From: UBA7359 sp038142205
GTDB lineage: Bacteria; Pseudomonadota; Gammaproteobacteria; Eutrophobiales; Eutrophobiaceae
Assembly (NCBI GenBank): GCA_038142205.1
Contig: JAYQJO010000001.1
Coordinates: 1,922,001 to 1,986,000 of the forward strand
Length of the DNA: 64,000 nucleotides
Direction of reading: 5' to 3'
Below, in pieces: positions 8,879 to 17,185 of the stretch. The position numbers were made by a program, and so were the translations under genes. Position 1 is the first letter of the stretch. The number at the start of each line of letters is the position of its first letter. A model generated the notes under the pieces. That model searched no databases and was not told where the DNA came from. It saw only the letters and a program-made list of their open reading frames with translations.

Positions 8879-9928
8879 TTATTTAGATATCGTTAACTTT
8901 ATTGCATCTGCAATTTTTTCGCTTGTCGGATAATAATATTGTTCCAATGTAAATCCAGCTGGTGTTGGAGAATCAGGTAAACCAACTCTGGTTATCGGAG
9001 ATTTCAAATGCTCAAATGCTTTCTCTGCAACAAGACAACCTATTTCTGCACACACGCCTCCCATAGCCCAACCAGTATCAACTACTAATAAACGCCCTGT
9101 TTTTTTCACTGATTCAATAATAATATTTTCATCAAGTGGCTTAATTGTTCTTAAATCAATTAAATCTGCTGTAACGCCTTGTTCGCTTAAATTATTCAGC
9201 GCCATTTCTGCTAAAACAATTGCATGAGAAGAGCCGACAATAGTTAAGTCTTCCCCCTGCTGTCTATAAACGCCTTCACCAATTGGTATTTTATATATAC
9301 CTTCTGGCACTGAACCTTGTTGTTTCATCAACCATCGATGTTCAAAAATTAAAACAGGATTATTGTCAGCTATAGCTGATAGCATTAACCCTTTTGCATC
9401 ATAGGGAGTGCTAGGCATTATTATTTTCAACCCAGGAACTGACAATAATAATCCCTGTATAGCCTGTGAATGTTGAGCGCCCGATCCCCAACCACGCCCA
9501 ATTGCGGACCATACAACCATAGGTGCTTTAGTATGACCTTTATCCATATAATGAATTTTGGATGCATGATTTACTAATTGATTAAAAGTGAGTAATAAAA
9601 AGTCCGGTCTGTTGTGTAAATAAATAGGGCGGAGTCCATTCATCGCTGCACCAGTGCATAAACCGGTTAAGCCTTCCTCTGATAAAGGTGTATCAAAAAC
9701 CCGGTGCTCACCAAACTTTTTATATAAATCCGTCGTAACTCCAAACATTCCAACAGGTGGGTCATTAACACCTTGCCCAAGTACAAATGTATTTTCATCA
9801 GCCTCTAACGCTAGATCTAGTGCCTCATGTAATGCTTCAGTATAAGACAAACATCGCTCGTCAGAATTGGTGATTCTATCGATATCTTTTTTAACTTGTG
9901 ATTCTAAAAGCGCTTCATCCCATGGCAT
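8879..9928 (-). CDS. Thiamine-diphosphate enzyme, E1 beta subunit (PDH/acetoin dehydrogenase type)
   Basis: A 349-residue transketolase-like subunit. It shows the E1-beta features: YTEALHEALDLAL near the start, DTPLSEEGLTGLCTGAAMNGLRP, an 'AQHSQAIQGL' loop with the active-site histidine, 'PSTPYDAKGL', and a C-terminal transketolase_C domain (DLIDLRTIKPLD, VDTGWAMGG). It lies 17 bases downstream of the alpha subunit. No E2 acyltransferase or E3 is nearby, so it is unlikely to serve a complete 2-oxoacid dehydrogenase complex. In sugar pathways such E1 pairs (AviB1/AviB2 of avilamycin) are associated with attaching a two-carbon unit. That role here is inferred. Confidence 0.85.
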   Translation of the reverse strand: MPWDEALLESQVKKDIDRITNSDERCLSYTEALHEALDLALEADENTFVLGQGVNDPPVGMFGVTTDLYKKFGEHRVFDTPLSEEGLTGLCTGAAMNGLRPIYLHNRPDFLLLTFNQLVNHASKIHYMDKGHTKAPMVVWSAIGRGWGSGAQHSQAIQGLLLSVPGLKIIMPSTPYDAKGLMLSAIADNNPVLIFEHRWLMKQQGSVPEGIYKIPIGEGVYRQQGEDLTIVGSSHAIVLAEMALNNLSEQGVTADLIDLRTIKPLDENIIIESVKKTGRLLVVDTGWAMGGVCAEIGCLVAEKAFEHLKSPITRVGLPDSPTPAGFTLEQYYYPTSEKIADAIKLTISK

Positions 9929-9945
9929 ATCAATTTCTTACCTCA

Positions 9946-10968
9946 TTAATCAGCATAGACATATTGCATTAAACTTTCTTCCGAAGGATTAACGCTATTT
10001 ATCGCATATTCAAATGCCTGTTCAATTTCAATGTTTATCTTATTTTTAAATCCTTCAATAACTTCATTATTAATCATTTCATGCTTTTCCATCTCATCCT
10101 GAAGTAATTTAATTGGACATAATTTTTGCCAATCTTCAACTTCATCAACACCTCGATAACCTGATTTACTATCATCACCTGCTCCACCATGACCTCGCCA
10201 TCGATAAGCAATATTTTCAATGAAAGTTGGACCATCCCCGTTCCTTGCTCTTGCTGATGCTTCTTTCACAGCTTCATAAACATTCAAAACATTCGTGGCA
10301 TCAATTTGAACGGCTTTTATGCCAAAGCCAGCGGCTTTTTCAAATAACTCAACTGATTCCGGTTGTCTTTTACTTATAGGAGAACAAACTGAATAAAAGT
10401 TATTTTCACAAAGATAAACTATCGGTAGTTTTTTCAATACTGAAAAATTCAGTGATTCCCAAAAGACACCTTCTTCTATAGCAGCATCACCAAAGAACAC
10501 CCCTATAACCCGTTGATAATTTTTAAACTGTGATGCAAACGCAGCTCCATTTGCAATCGGTACAATTCCAGAAACTATAGCAGAAGTACTCATCATACCT
10601 ACGCTTTTATCAACCAGGTGCATAGAACCACCCCTGGAGCCACAACACCCATTGTCCCTGCAAAATAGCTCAGACATCATTGCTTTTAGATCACCACCTT
10701 TTGCAAGGTAATTACCATGTGTACGATGACTACTATAGATATGATCTGTTTCTTCAAGAGCAACACATGCTCCTACTGAAGTCGCTTCCTGACCGATAAC
10801 AAGATGGATAGGAGACTTCATTTGATCTTCATGATATTTCGACTCAATGACTTCTTCTATTAATCTGATTCTTAACATTGAATACAGTAATTCAGTTAAA
10901 AATTGCGTTGAATATTTCGAAATATCCGTATTTTTATATCCTTGTCCTTTATGCTTATATTTAATCAT
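9946..10968 (-). CDS. Thiamine-diphosphate enzyme, E1 alpha subunit (PDH/acetoin dehydrogenase type)
   Basis: A 340-residue E1-alpha protein. Visible motifs are SSHRTHG at 79-85, GSRGGSMHL at 110-118, and the ThDP-binding stretch beginning GDA at 160-162 and ending NN at 189-190 (GDG...NN type, with Ala in the third place). YRWRGHGGAGDD-SGYR forms the regulatory and substrate loop. It overlaps the end of the HddA-like kinase gene by 4 bases, so translation is coupled. Placement between sugar kinase and sugar dehydratase genes, without E2/E3 partners, argues for a carboligase function on a nucleotide sugar rather than central metabolism (inference). Confidence 0.86.
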   Translation of the reverse strand: MIKYKHKGQGYKNTDISKYSTQFLTELLYSMLRIRLIEEVIESKYHEDQMKSPIHLVIGQEATSVGACVALEETDHIYSSHRTHGNYLAKGGDLKAMMSELFCRDNGCCGSRGGSMHLVDKSVGMMSTSAIVSGIVPIANGAAFASQFKNYQRVIGVFFGDAAIEEGVFWESLNFSVLKKLPIVYLCENNFYSVCSPISKRQPESVELFEKAAGFGIKAVQIDATNVLNVYEAVKEASARARNGDGPTFIENIAYRWRGHGGAGDDSKSGYRGVDEVEDWQKLCPIKLLQDEMEKHEMINNEVIEGFKNKINIEIEQAFEYAINSVNPSEESLMQYVYAD

Positions 10969-11993
10969 GTCAATTCATTCTTCATAGTATTATTGCCATT
11001 AATACGATCTGGCTGGAAATAAACAATTCTTGTTCCTTCACTTTCAAAATTAAAAGGCACTCTAATTAAATTTTTTAGTTTCTTCTTCACATTTTCCTGG
11101 TGCTGTTTTGGCACGTAAAACATGATAAACCCTCCTCCTCCAGCACCAAGTAATTTACCGCCTAAGGCTCCAGCACTTATTGCTGCATCATAAATATCAT
11201 CAACTTCATTTGTCGATACACCATCGGACAAACTTCGTTTTATCTTCCATGTTTCGTTCAATAGAAGACCAAACTCATCAAGCGAATCAATACCTTTATT
11301 CATAATACTTATCGCTTCATTAACATGGGAATGAATGTCTTTTAGCTCTTGCCCTCTTTTCTTTATATTTTCTATTTTCTTTTTTTCAATCTCTGATGCC
11401 ATTCTTGATGTGCCTGTGAAAAATAACATCAAATTATCCTGTAACTTTTCCAGATAATCATTTGGAACAACCATGCGTTTAACAACATGAGAACCATCTT
11501 CATTGAAAATAATATGGTTCAAGCCACCATGAGCTACAGCCAATTGATCCTGTGAACCCACATTTTCTTTTATTATTGATTGCTCTACATGAATAGCTTC
11601 TTCACCTAACTCTCCTGACGATCTGTATTTACCTCTTAATGCATATATTGAATTAAGTAAACCAACCGTAAATGATGAACTAGAACCCAAGCCTGCTCTT
11701 GCGGGTAAATCACCATCATGATGAATTTCCAGTCCTTGATCACAATCCAGATAATCAAGGATTGCTCTTACAGCAGGATGTTGTATTTCGGAATAATGCT
11801 GCACATTCTCTATCAATGAGTAGACAATCCTGTATTTATGCTCAAAAAACGGAGGTAAATACCGGCAACTTATATAACAATATTTATCTATAGCTGTTGA
11901 TAAGACTTGACCTCCGTTCTCTTTATACCAAGTAGGTAAATCGGTTCCTCCACCGAAAAAAGACATTCTAAAAGGTGTTTTACTTATTATCAT
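10965..11993 (-). CDS. hddA: GHMP-family sugar kinase, HddA-like
   Basis: A 342-residue GHMP kinase. It has an N-terminal GGGTDLPTWY motif, ATP loop LPARAGLGSSSSFTVGLLNS, and C-terminal LGGKLLGAGGGGFIMFYVP. The MIISKTPFRMSFFGGGTDLP start is typical of D-glycero-alpha-D-manno-heptose 7-phosphate kinases (HddA), although fucokinase-like relatives share it. Paired with the HddC-like nucleotidyltransferase it would give a nucleotide-activated (probably GDP) heptose or related sugar. It lies 11 bases downstream of the radical SAM gene and overlaps the E1 alpha gene by 4 bases. Family assignment is firm; the exact sugar is inferred. Confidence 0.8.
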   Translation of the reverse strand: MIISKTPFRMSFFGGGTDLPTWYKENGGQVLSTAIDKYCYISCRYLPPFFEHKYRIVYSLIENVQHYSEIQHPAVRAILDYLDCDQGLEIHHDGDLPARAGLGSSSSFTVGLLNSIYALRGKYRSSGELGEEAIHVEQSIIKENVGSQDQLAVAHGGLNHIIFNEDGSHVVKRMVVPNDYLEKLQDNLMLFFTGTSRMASEIEKKKIENIKKRGQELKDIHSHVNEAISIMNKGIDSLDEFGLLLNETWKIKRSLSDGVSTNEVDDIYDAAISAGALGGKLLGAGGGGFIMFYVPKQHQENVKKKLKNLIRVPFNFESEGTRIVYFQPDRINGNNTMKNELT

Positions 11994-12004
11994 AACTGTA
12001 GATA

Positions 12005-13507
12005 TTAATTATAAATTGCTCTATCAAGTTTTATTTCCAGCATTTTTTCTATATGACGGCTAACTTCTTCACCAAATTTATCTTTAACCAGATTTAAGTA
12101 GCGTTCATTAGTAAAGTACTTAACAAAAGCCTCATCTCTAAATTTCAGTACTTCTGCTGCTGATATATGCTCTGTAGGTAGAGGTAAGGTTTCATAACTA
12201 TGTTGAGAATAACCTATCCAATTTTCCGGTAACTTCCATCCATGCTGTATTGCTTGCTGATACAATTGTGAACCGGGATAGGCCATAGCAGAATAAAAGT
12301 TAGCGAATTCACAATTCGCTTCAATGGCAAGTTCTAACGTCTCCTGCATCGTTTCGTGATCATCATCTGGCAGACCAAAAATATAATTACCTATTATGTT
12401 GATGCCAGCATTCTTTATTTTTTCAACGATTTTTAAAATATCTTCCGTGCCAAATCGCCCTTTCTCTACTCCATCCCTGACGTGTTTGCTTCCTGATTCA
12501 ATTCCTAATGCCAGCCATCTAACGCCTGCTTTTCTTAAACTTTCCAGGTACTCGTCTTTAACGGTATCAATTCTTGCATACGCCCAGATATTTAACTCAT
12601 ACCCTCGTTCAATTATTCCTTCACAGATACCTAGCACATGACTTTTATTCAAGACGAACATCTCATCGACAATTTTGATATTTTTAATCTGATAATCGTT
12701 AACAAGAACATCAATTTGTTTAATGATATTGTCAGGTGACCACATACGATAAGATGACTTGCCAAAAGGTGCGTTTATACAACAAAAACTACATCGATAA
12801 GGACAACCAAGACTTGTGTGAATCGAAGCATAAGGTTGTCGATTATGAATATCTTCAAAGCAATGCCAATTATGTGCCCTGTATTTATCCATAGGTAATA
12901 AGTCTAGAGCCGGTTCAGGCATAGTCGCATCTAAATCAGTAATTAACGGACCAGGAGGCGTCGATAATATTTTTTTATTATCATAATAATAAAGGTCTGG
13001 CACATCAGAATAATCTTTATTACTTGCCTTCAGTTTACGCATTACTTGATAAATTGTTTCAGGCCCTTCTCCACTACAAACAAAATCAATTTTTTCTTCT
13101 CGTAATGTTCTTTCTGGTAAAGCAGCGGGGTGTGTTCCTGTAAATAATATTTTTGTATTTGGTGATACTCTTTTAATTGCATCACACGTTGCTCTTGCAG
13201 CCGGCATATTCTGTGTTGATGCAGATGGTTGATAGCCATAGACAACCAATACCACTAATACAGGATTAAAATGCTCTGATATAACTTTTGCCACATCTTC
13301 TGCAGCCAAGCCTAAAGCAGGCGCATCAATAATCTCTACAGAAGAGTTTTTAACTCTCATATAACTGGCAAATAGCGCAATCAAACTTGGAGTTTCTATT
13401 GCAGAAATATCCGAAGCAAGGTTTTGATATACCGCTTTCACATTACCCGGATTTATAAAGACTATATCTATGTCTTCTTTATCTTTTAATTCTTTTAAAG
13501 TTCTCAT
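12005..13507 (-). CDS. B12-binding-type radical SAM protein
   Basis: A 500-residue protein. The N-terminal ~180 residues form a cobalamin-binding-like Rossmann domain (IDIVFINPG, ALFASYMR, ILFTGTHPAALPE, FVCSGEGPETI). It lacks the classical DxHxxG cobalamin motif, as is common in this class. The radical SAM core starts with CPYRCSFC (Cys 235, 239, 242), the 4Fe-4S site. Downstream are an Elp3/MiaB/NifB-like barrel (VDEMF, WLALGIESGSK, IIGNYIFGLPDDD) and an alpha-helical tail. Such enzymes perform radical methylation or other C-H chemistry. In this operon a modified sugar or lipid carrier is a plausible substrate, but nothing in the sequence fixes it. It lies 1 base after the upstream GT2 gene. 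Confidence 0.85.
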   Translation of the reverse strand: MRTLKELKDKEDIDIVFINPGNVKAVYQNLASDISAIETPSLIALFASYMRVKNSSVEIIDAPALGLAAEDVAKVISEHFNPVLVVLVVYGYQPSASTQNMPAARATCDAIKRVSPNTKILFTGTHPAALPERTLREEKIDFVCSGEGPETIYQVMRKLKASNKDYSDVPDLYYYDNKKILSTPPGPLITDLDATMPEPALDLLPMDKYRAHNWHCFEDIHNRQPYASIHTSLGCPYRCSFCCINAPFGKSSYRMWSPDNIIKQIDVLVNDYQIKNIKIVDEMFVLNKSHVLGICEGIIERGYELNIWAYARIDTVKDEYLESLRKAGVRWLALGIESGSKHVRDGVEKGRFGTEDILKIVEKIKNAGINIIGNYIFGLPDDDHETMQETLELAIEANCEFANFYSAMAYPGSQLYQQAIQHGWKLPENWIGYSQHSYETLPLPTEHISAAEVLKFRDEAFVKYFTNERYLNLVKDKFGEEVSRHIEKMLEIKLDRAIYN

Positions 13508-13508
13508 T

Positions 13509-14525
13509 TTAGTACGTAAATTTCACCTCTCTTTTAAAAACAGATATTGACCTTGATAGAAATAAACCAGGCGATGTTTTAATCATAAAAAAATGCCCTG
13601 AAAATTTAATCAAATATTTTATCCTGTAGTAAACAGGTAAATCTTTGTCACAAATAAATTGAAATAAAAACCACTTTAAAAAACAGTAATAACTCATGTT
13701 TCTATCGATATTTTCATATTCATTTACAATTGCTGGAAGTTGTTCATTATTTACTATAGATCTTAATCTTCTGTACTGTGAGCTCCTGAGATTTCGTAAT
13801 AATACAAAGGCAACATCATCATCATCGTTTGTTCTCTGAAGTGAATCGCTATCATAAACATGTGGATTTAAATTCAAATGAGTGAATTTTATTTCATCCA
13901 GATAAACCACTCTTTGTTTCTCATGTCTATTTAACCTTATAAAAATATCCATTATGTGAGTGTCAATAAATAATCTTTTATATAATGAAGGGAAAGGATG
14001 AACCAAAACATCACATGTCTTACGTGATAAAATAGGAAAAGAACACAGATTACTTTTATTGATACCATCATTTGGGAATGCTAAAAATACATCGTCAGGA
14101 AATTCATTCAACCTACTTTTTAAGATGTTGTCCCAATTTTTAGTTTCTATAACTAAATCATCATTTACCAACATAACGATATTACCAACACAATGGCGAT
14201 AACAAACTGAGTTATATTGACCCATGGTTAACTTAGGACCAATAAGCTTAGTAATATTCAGGTCTATATTTTCATACTTTTGAGATGCAGCATCATCACT
14301 ATCAATATAAATTATAATTTCTATATTATTTATACATGATGTATTTTCTAATAAGCTTTTTAAAAAACTATCAAGGTATTCAGTTCTTGCTCTTGTAGGT
14401 AACAACATAGAAATAAATATATCATCAGAACTATATTCATTTTTTACTACATATAAATCTAAAGAATTATTATCATCTATTTCAATGAAATTCTTTTTCC
14501 CATGAAATGTATTTGAATACTCCAT
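13509..14525 (-). CDS. Glycosyltransferase family 2 (GT-A)
   Basis: A 338-residue GT-A protein. It begins with FISMLLPTRARTEYL, has DSDD at residues 75-78 and NDD at 121-123 (probable metal/nucleotide ligands), and KFTHLNLN further on. The C-terminal ~80 residues carry an amphipathic or hydrophobic stretch (YYCFLKWFLFQFI) that may hold it at the inner membrane. The gene is second in the operon, 3 bases after the regulator gene. Likely role: adding a sugar to the growing lipid-linked glycan in the cytoplasm. Substrate not predictable. Confidence 0.8.
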   Translation of the reverse strand: MEYSNTFHGKKNFIEIDDNNSLDLYVVKNEYSSDDIFISMLLPTRARTEYLDSFLKSLLENTSCINNIEIIIYIDSDDAASQKYENIDLNITKLIGPKLTMGQYNSVCYRHCVGNIVMLVNDDLVIETKNWDNILKSRLNEFPDDVFLAFPNDGINKSNLCSFPILSRKTCDVLVHPFPSLYKRLFIDTHIMDIFIRLNRHEKQRVVYLDEIKFTHLNLNPHVYDSDSLQRTNDDDDVAFVLLRNLRSSQYRRLRSIVNNEQLPAIVNEYENIDRNMSYYCFLKWFLFQFICDKDLPVYYRIKYLIKFSGHFFMIKTSPGLFLSRSISVFKREVKFTY

Positions 14526-14528
14526 GAT

Positions 14529-15074
14529 TTAATCTTCAATTTTTTGCCACAAAATTAATTGGGGTCTTTTTTCAAGTTTTTCTTTAAGTGAAAAGTATTC
14601 GTCTGTTTCCAAACATAATGTTCGTATTTTTCGAGCAATGTATTTTTCTGTTTTTTTAACCAAATCATCAAGGTTAGTACTGTCAATATCTCCTACTAGT
14701 ACCAGGTCGATTAAACCGGAATCTTTACCTTGCGCATAGTCATCAATTAGAAATGCAAGTTCCACATTACCTAATCTTTCGATAATACTTTCAAGTATTT
14801 GATCCATTCCCAGTGCTTTTTTTACCATTGATTGCAACTCTGGAAATAATGGATGCTCAATGTCAGCATGATAGTTAATCTGCCTGCCTGCTTTATTACT
14901 TTTAAGAAGACCAGCCTGACTTAATTGTTGTAATTCTTCTGAGACCTGACTCGTAGATACTGTAAATTCATCCGCTAACTCTCGTAAATAAGCCTGCTGA
15001 CTTGGATTAAGAAATAAACGCATCAAAATATTGATTCGCGTCTTTGATGTAATTAATGACGAGAGTATTGACAT
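14529..15074 (-). CDS. Winged-helix (ArsR-like) regulator with nucleotidyltransferase-like domain
   Basis: About 181 residues from the ATG at 15074; a GTG two codons upstream is possible but less attractive. Residues ~10-70 form a winged helix-turn-helix (SKTRINILMRLFLN, YLRELADEFTVSTSQVSEELQQLSQAGLL, GRQINYHAD). The second half (~90-181) has a nucleotidyltransferase-like strand pattern (LAFLIDDYAQGKDSGLIDLVLVGDID) similar to small proteins found at the heads of O-antigen clusters. It is the first gene of the polysaccharide operon. A 6-bp inverted repeat lies 17 bases upstream next to a possible -10 box, so autoregulation is likely (inference). Confidence 0.75.
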   Translation of the reverse strand: MSILSSLITSKTRINILMRLFLNPSQQAYLRELADEFTVSTSQVSEELQQLSQAGLLKSNKAGRQINYHADIEHPLFPELQSMVKKALGMDQILESIIERLGNVELAFLIDDYAQGKDSGLIDLVLVGDIDSTNLDDLVKKTEKYIARKIRTLCLETDEYFSLKEKLEKRPQLILWQKIED

Positions 15075-15090
15075 AAGCACATATTATATC

Positions 15091-15107
15091 GTTCTGTTTT
15101 TCAGAAC
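15091..15107. promoter_or_regulatory. Possible operator (inverted repeat GTTCTG-N5-CAGAAC)
   Basis: GTTCTGTTTTTCAGAAC is a perfect 6-bp inverted repeat with a 5-base spacer. It lies 17 bases upstream of the regulator ATG and directly abuts the proposed -10 box. A dimeric winged-helix repressor bound here would block the start site. Confidence 0.45.
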
Positions 15108-15135
15108 ATAATAGCTTATAATATTGATAATTCAA
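15108..15135 (-). promoter_or_regulatory. Candidate sigma-70 promoter of the polysaccharide operon
   Basis: On the minus strand TTGAAT (15135-15130) and TATTAT (15113-15108) are separated by 16 bases, just upstream of the first gene of the operon. The region is AT-rich, so chance matches are easy. The assignment is tentative, but it is the only good -35/-10 pair I see before 15074. The rest of 15136-15233, down to the preceding gene's end, shows no clear terminator. Confidence 0.4.
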
Positions 15136-15233
15136 TGAAAAGTAGTTTGAAGTAGCTCACATTTTTGCCTAGATAATCCGTGAAAATAGAACTATTTTTA
15201 TTAAATTCCAATAACCTAGGAAACCTTGTCTAT

Positions 15234-16437
15234 TTAAGAGCAAACAGAATGGATAAGCTCCTTATATTTATTAGTTATGACTTTCCAGTCATATTTTTCT
15301 AAAACACTTGATCTTGCATTTGCAGCAATTTGATCTCTAAACTCTTTATTCATCAAGACTCTTTCTAATGCATTTGCTAATTCGACCTCATCTCCAGGTT
15401 TACTCAGAACTCCATTAACACCGTCATCAATGATATCTTTAACAGCCGGTAATGATGAGGCCACAACGGCACAGTTACACCCCATTGCCTCTATGGCAAC
15501 AAGTCCCAGACCTTCCTGATCATTTTGCGAATCGACAATTGATGGCATAACAGTTATTGAAGCAGAAGAATAAATCTCTGGTAGTTGCTTAGGACTTTTA
15601 GCTCCCCAAAATTTAGTACAATGTTGAATACTTAACTCAACAGATAGAGTTTCCAGCTTTTTTCTTTCCGGACCCTCCCCTACTATAAGCAATTCAATTT
15701 TTGGATTTTTTTCTATTAAAATACTTATTGCTTCTAATAAAGTTGCAACACCTTTTTTTCAACCAGTCTTCCAACAAATAATATTTTACTATCACTTCTT
15801 TCAATATTATCAACTGGTTTAAATGTATCACTTAAATCAACCCCCATAGAGCACACATGTATTTTTTCTTTTTTCGCAATCATGGTTTCACATATTTCTT
15901 TCATATGATTACTTACAACCGTGATTACGTCTGAAGAAGCAAGCACCCATTTTTTAAACTGTAAAAATGGAGTTATTTGAAAAGTAAAAAGATCACCTCC
16001 ATGAGAAGTGCTTAATATTTTTATTTTTTTATTACGTAATAGTTTCAGAACAAAGACGCTTATTAGTCCTTGTGGAATTAACCAGTGCGCATGAATTAGA
16101 TCATACTCATTTTTATTTAGTAACTTTATTAAATTATAAGCCTGAGATATAAGGAATAATGGCACTAATAAATACAACCATTTATTTTTTTTTAGATTTG
16201 CCAGGATACCCCCATCATAATTTAATAGTTGAAGCTTATTAAAAAAATATTTAAACCTGTATATTGTTACTCCATCTACAGCTTCTTCCCTTTTAGCGCC
16301 TTGAGCATGAGGTGCTAACACATCAACACTCATTCCTTCTTCTACTAGTCGCCTAGTCAACTCTAGTACAAATGGGGGGTTGTATCGTTAACCCATCGAG
16401 GGAATGTCGATGCCAAAACAAGAATTTTCTTGCTCAT
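15234..16437 (-). CDS. Glycosyltransferase family 4, interrupted by two frameshifts
   Basis: Three reading-frame pieces form one GT4 of about 400 residues. The start is an ATG at 16437 giving MSKKILVLASTFPRWVNDTTP. The frame breaks in a six-C run (plus-strand G run 16374-16379), resumes as FVLELTRRLVEEGM, and continues to ILFVGRLVEKK. It breaks again in a seven-A run (plus-strand T run 15753-15759), then resumes GVATLLEAISILIEKNPKIE into LLIVGEGPERKKL. The final piece has the GT4 donor motif EGLGLVAIEAMGCNCAVVAS. Each join needs one added base. It is last in the pilin-linked operon. It could be a sequencing artefact, a true pseudogene or a phase-variable gene. Confidence 0.85.
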
Positions 16438-16450
16438 AATATTGTACTAA

Positions 16451-17185
16451 CTACTCAACTATATTTTTTATAGCCACAACACTATAATTTAGTGGCATAA
16501 AACTATCATCAGGGCATAACGGTTCTAAAAGCCATGATAATATATTAACGATAGGTACTATTAACGGTACAAATATTAATAAGACCGCAATAATTTTTTT
16601 TTGTTTTATTGAGTCTAATAGAATTTTGCATAAAGCTAAATTAACTATTAATCCTGCGGTTTCAATTGGTTTTCCTAATTTACTTATAATTTTAATTTCT
16701 AGACCTGAACCTTCGAAAAGTTTTTCATAACCATACTCTGTCCATCTATTAAAATCTAAAGGTTGATCATGCAATGGATACAAGAAAGGCGTTTGTATAA
16801 TGAGTTTACCCCCAGGTTTGAGTACTCTTGTTATTTCGCGAATGCATTTATCAGGATATGGAAGATGTTCTAATACATCTAACATCAGCACATTAGATAC
16901 ACTCTCATTATTAATTGGCAGCACTTGAGCATCCCCATAAACATCTGGCACATAGTCATACCAATGCTTAGCAGTGCTATAGTAATCCAAGCCAATATAT
17001 CTAACTCCACTTCCCAAATATTTTTTTATACTCTGACTAGCAGAGCCAATATCTAATACGTCTTTATCGAATTCTGATGCGATATTTAAATAGTTTTTAT
17101 GCGCATATCGCATTATTATCCATTGTGGGTGCAATGGCGTTTTAGATAAGAACTTAAAATATTTTTTTATTTTTCTTAGATTCAC
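16451..17185 (-). CDS. Class I SAM-dependent methyltransferase
   Basis: A 244-residue protein. It has the SAM motif I VLDIGSAS (43-50), motif II-like IGLDYY, a later LPINNESVSNVLMLDVLEHL, and LKPGGKLIIQTPF, the usual class I (Methyltransf_11/23) pattern. A hydrophobic segment near residues 195-225 (IIAVLLIFVPLIVPIVNILSW) suggests membrane association. It lies between GT2 (0-base gap) and GT4 genes. Methylation of a glycan or lipid-linked sugar is the natural guess, without direct evidence for the substrate. Confidence 0.82.
   Translation of the reverse strand: MNLRKIKKYFKFLSKTPLHPQWIIMRYAHKNYLNIASEFDKDVLDIGSASQSIKKYLGSGVRYIGLDYYSTAKHWYDYVPDVYGDAQVLPINNESVSNVLMLDVLEHLPYPDKCIREITRVLKPGGKLIIQTPFLYPLHDQPLDFNRWTEYGYEKLFEGSGLEIKIISKLGKPIETAGLIVNLALCKILLDSIKQKKIIAVLLIFVPLIVPIVNILSWLLEPLCPDDSFMPLNYSVVAIKNIVE

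Noticed and set aside
8879..10968. E1 alpha/beta as part of the central pyruvate dehydrogenase complex
   Set aside because: There is no E2, E3 or regulator nearby, and the pair is translationally coupled to a sugar kinase inside a glycan operon.
13042..13245. Short open frame inside the radical SAM gene
   Set aside because: It lies in another frame of a well-conserved gene with no recognisable product or start signal.
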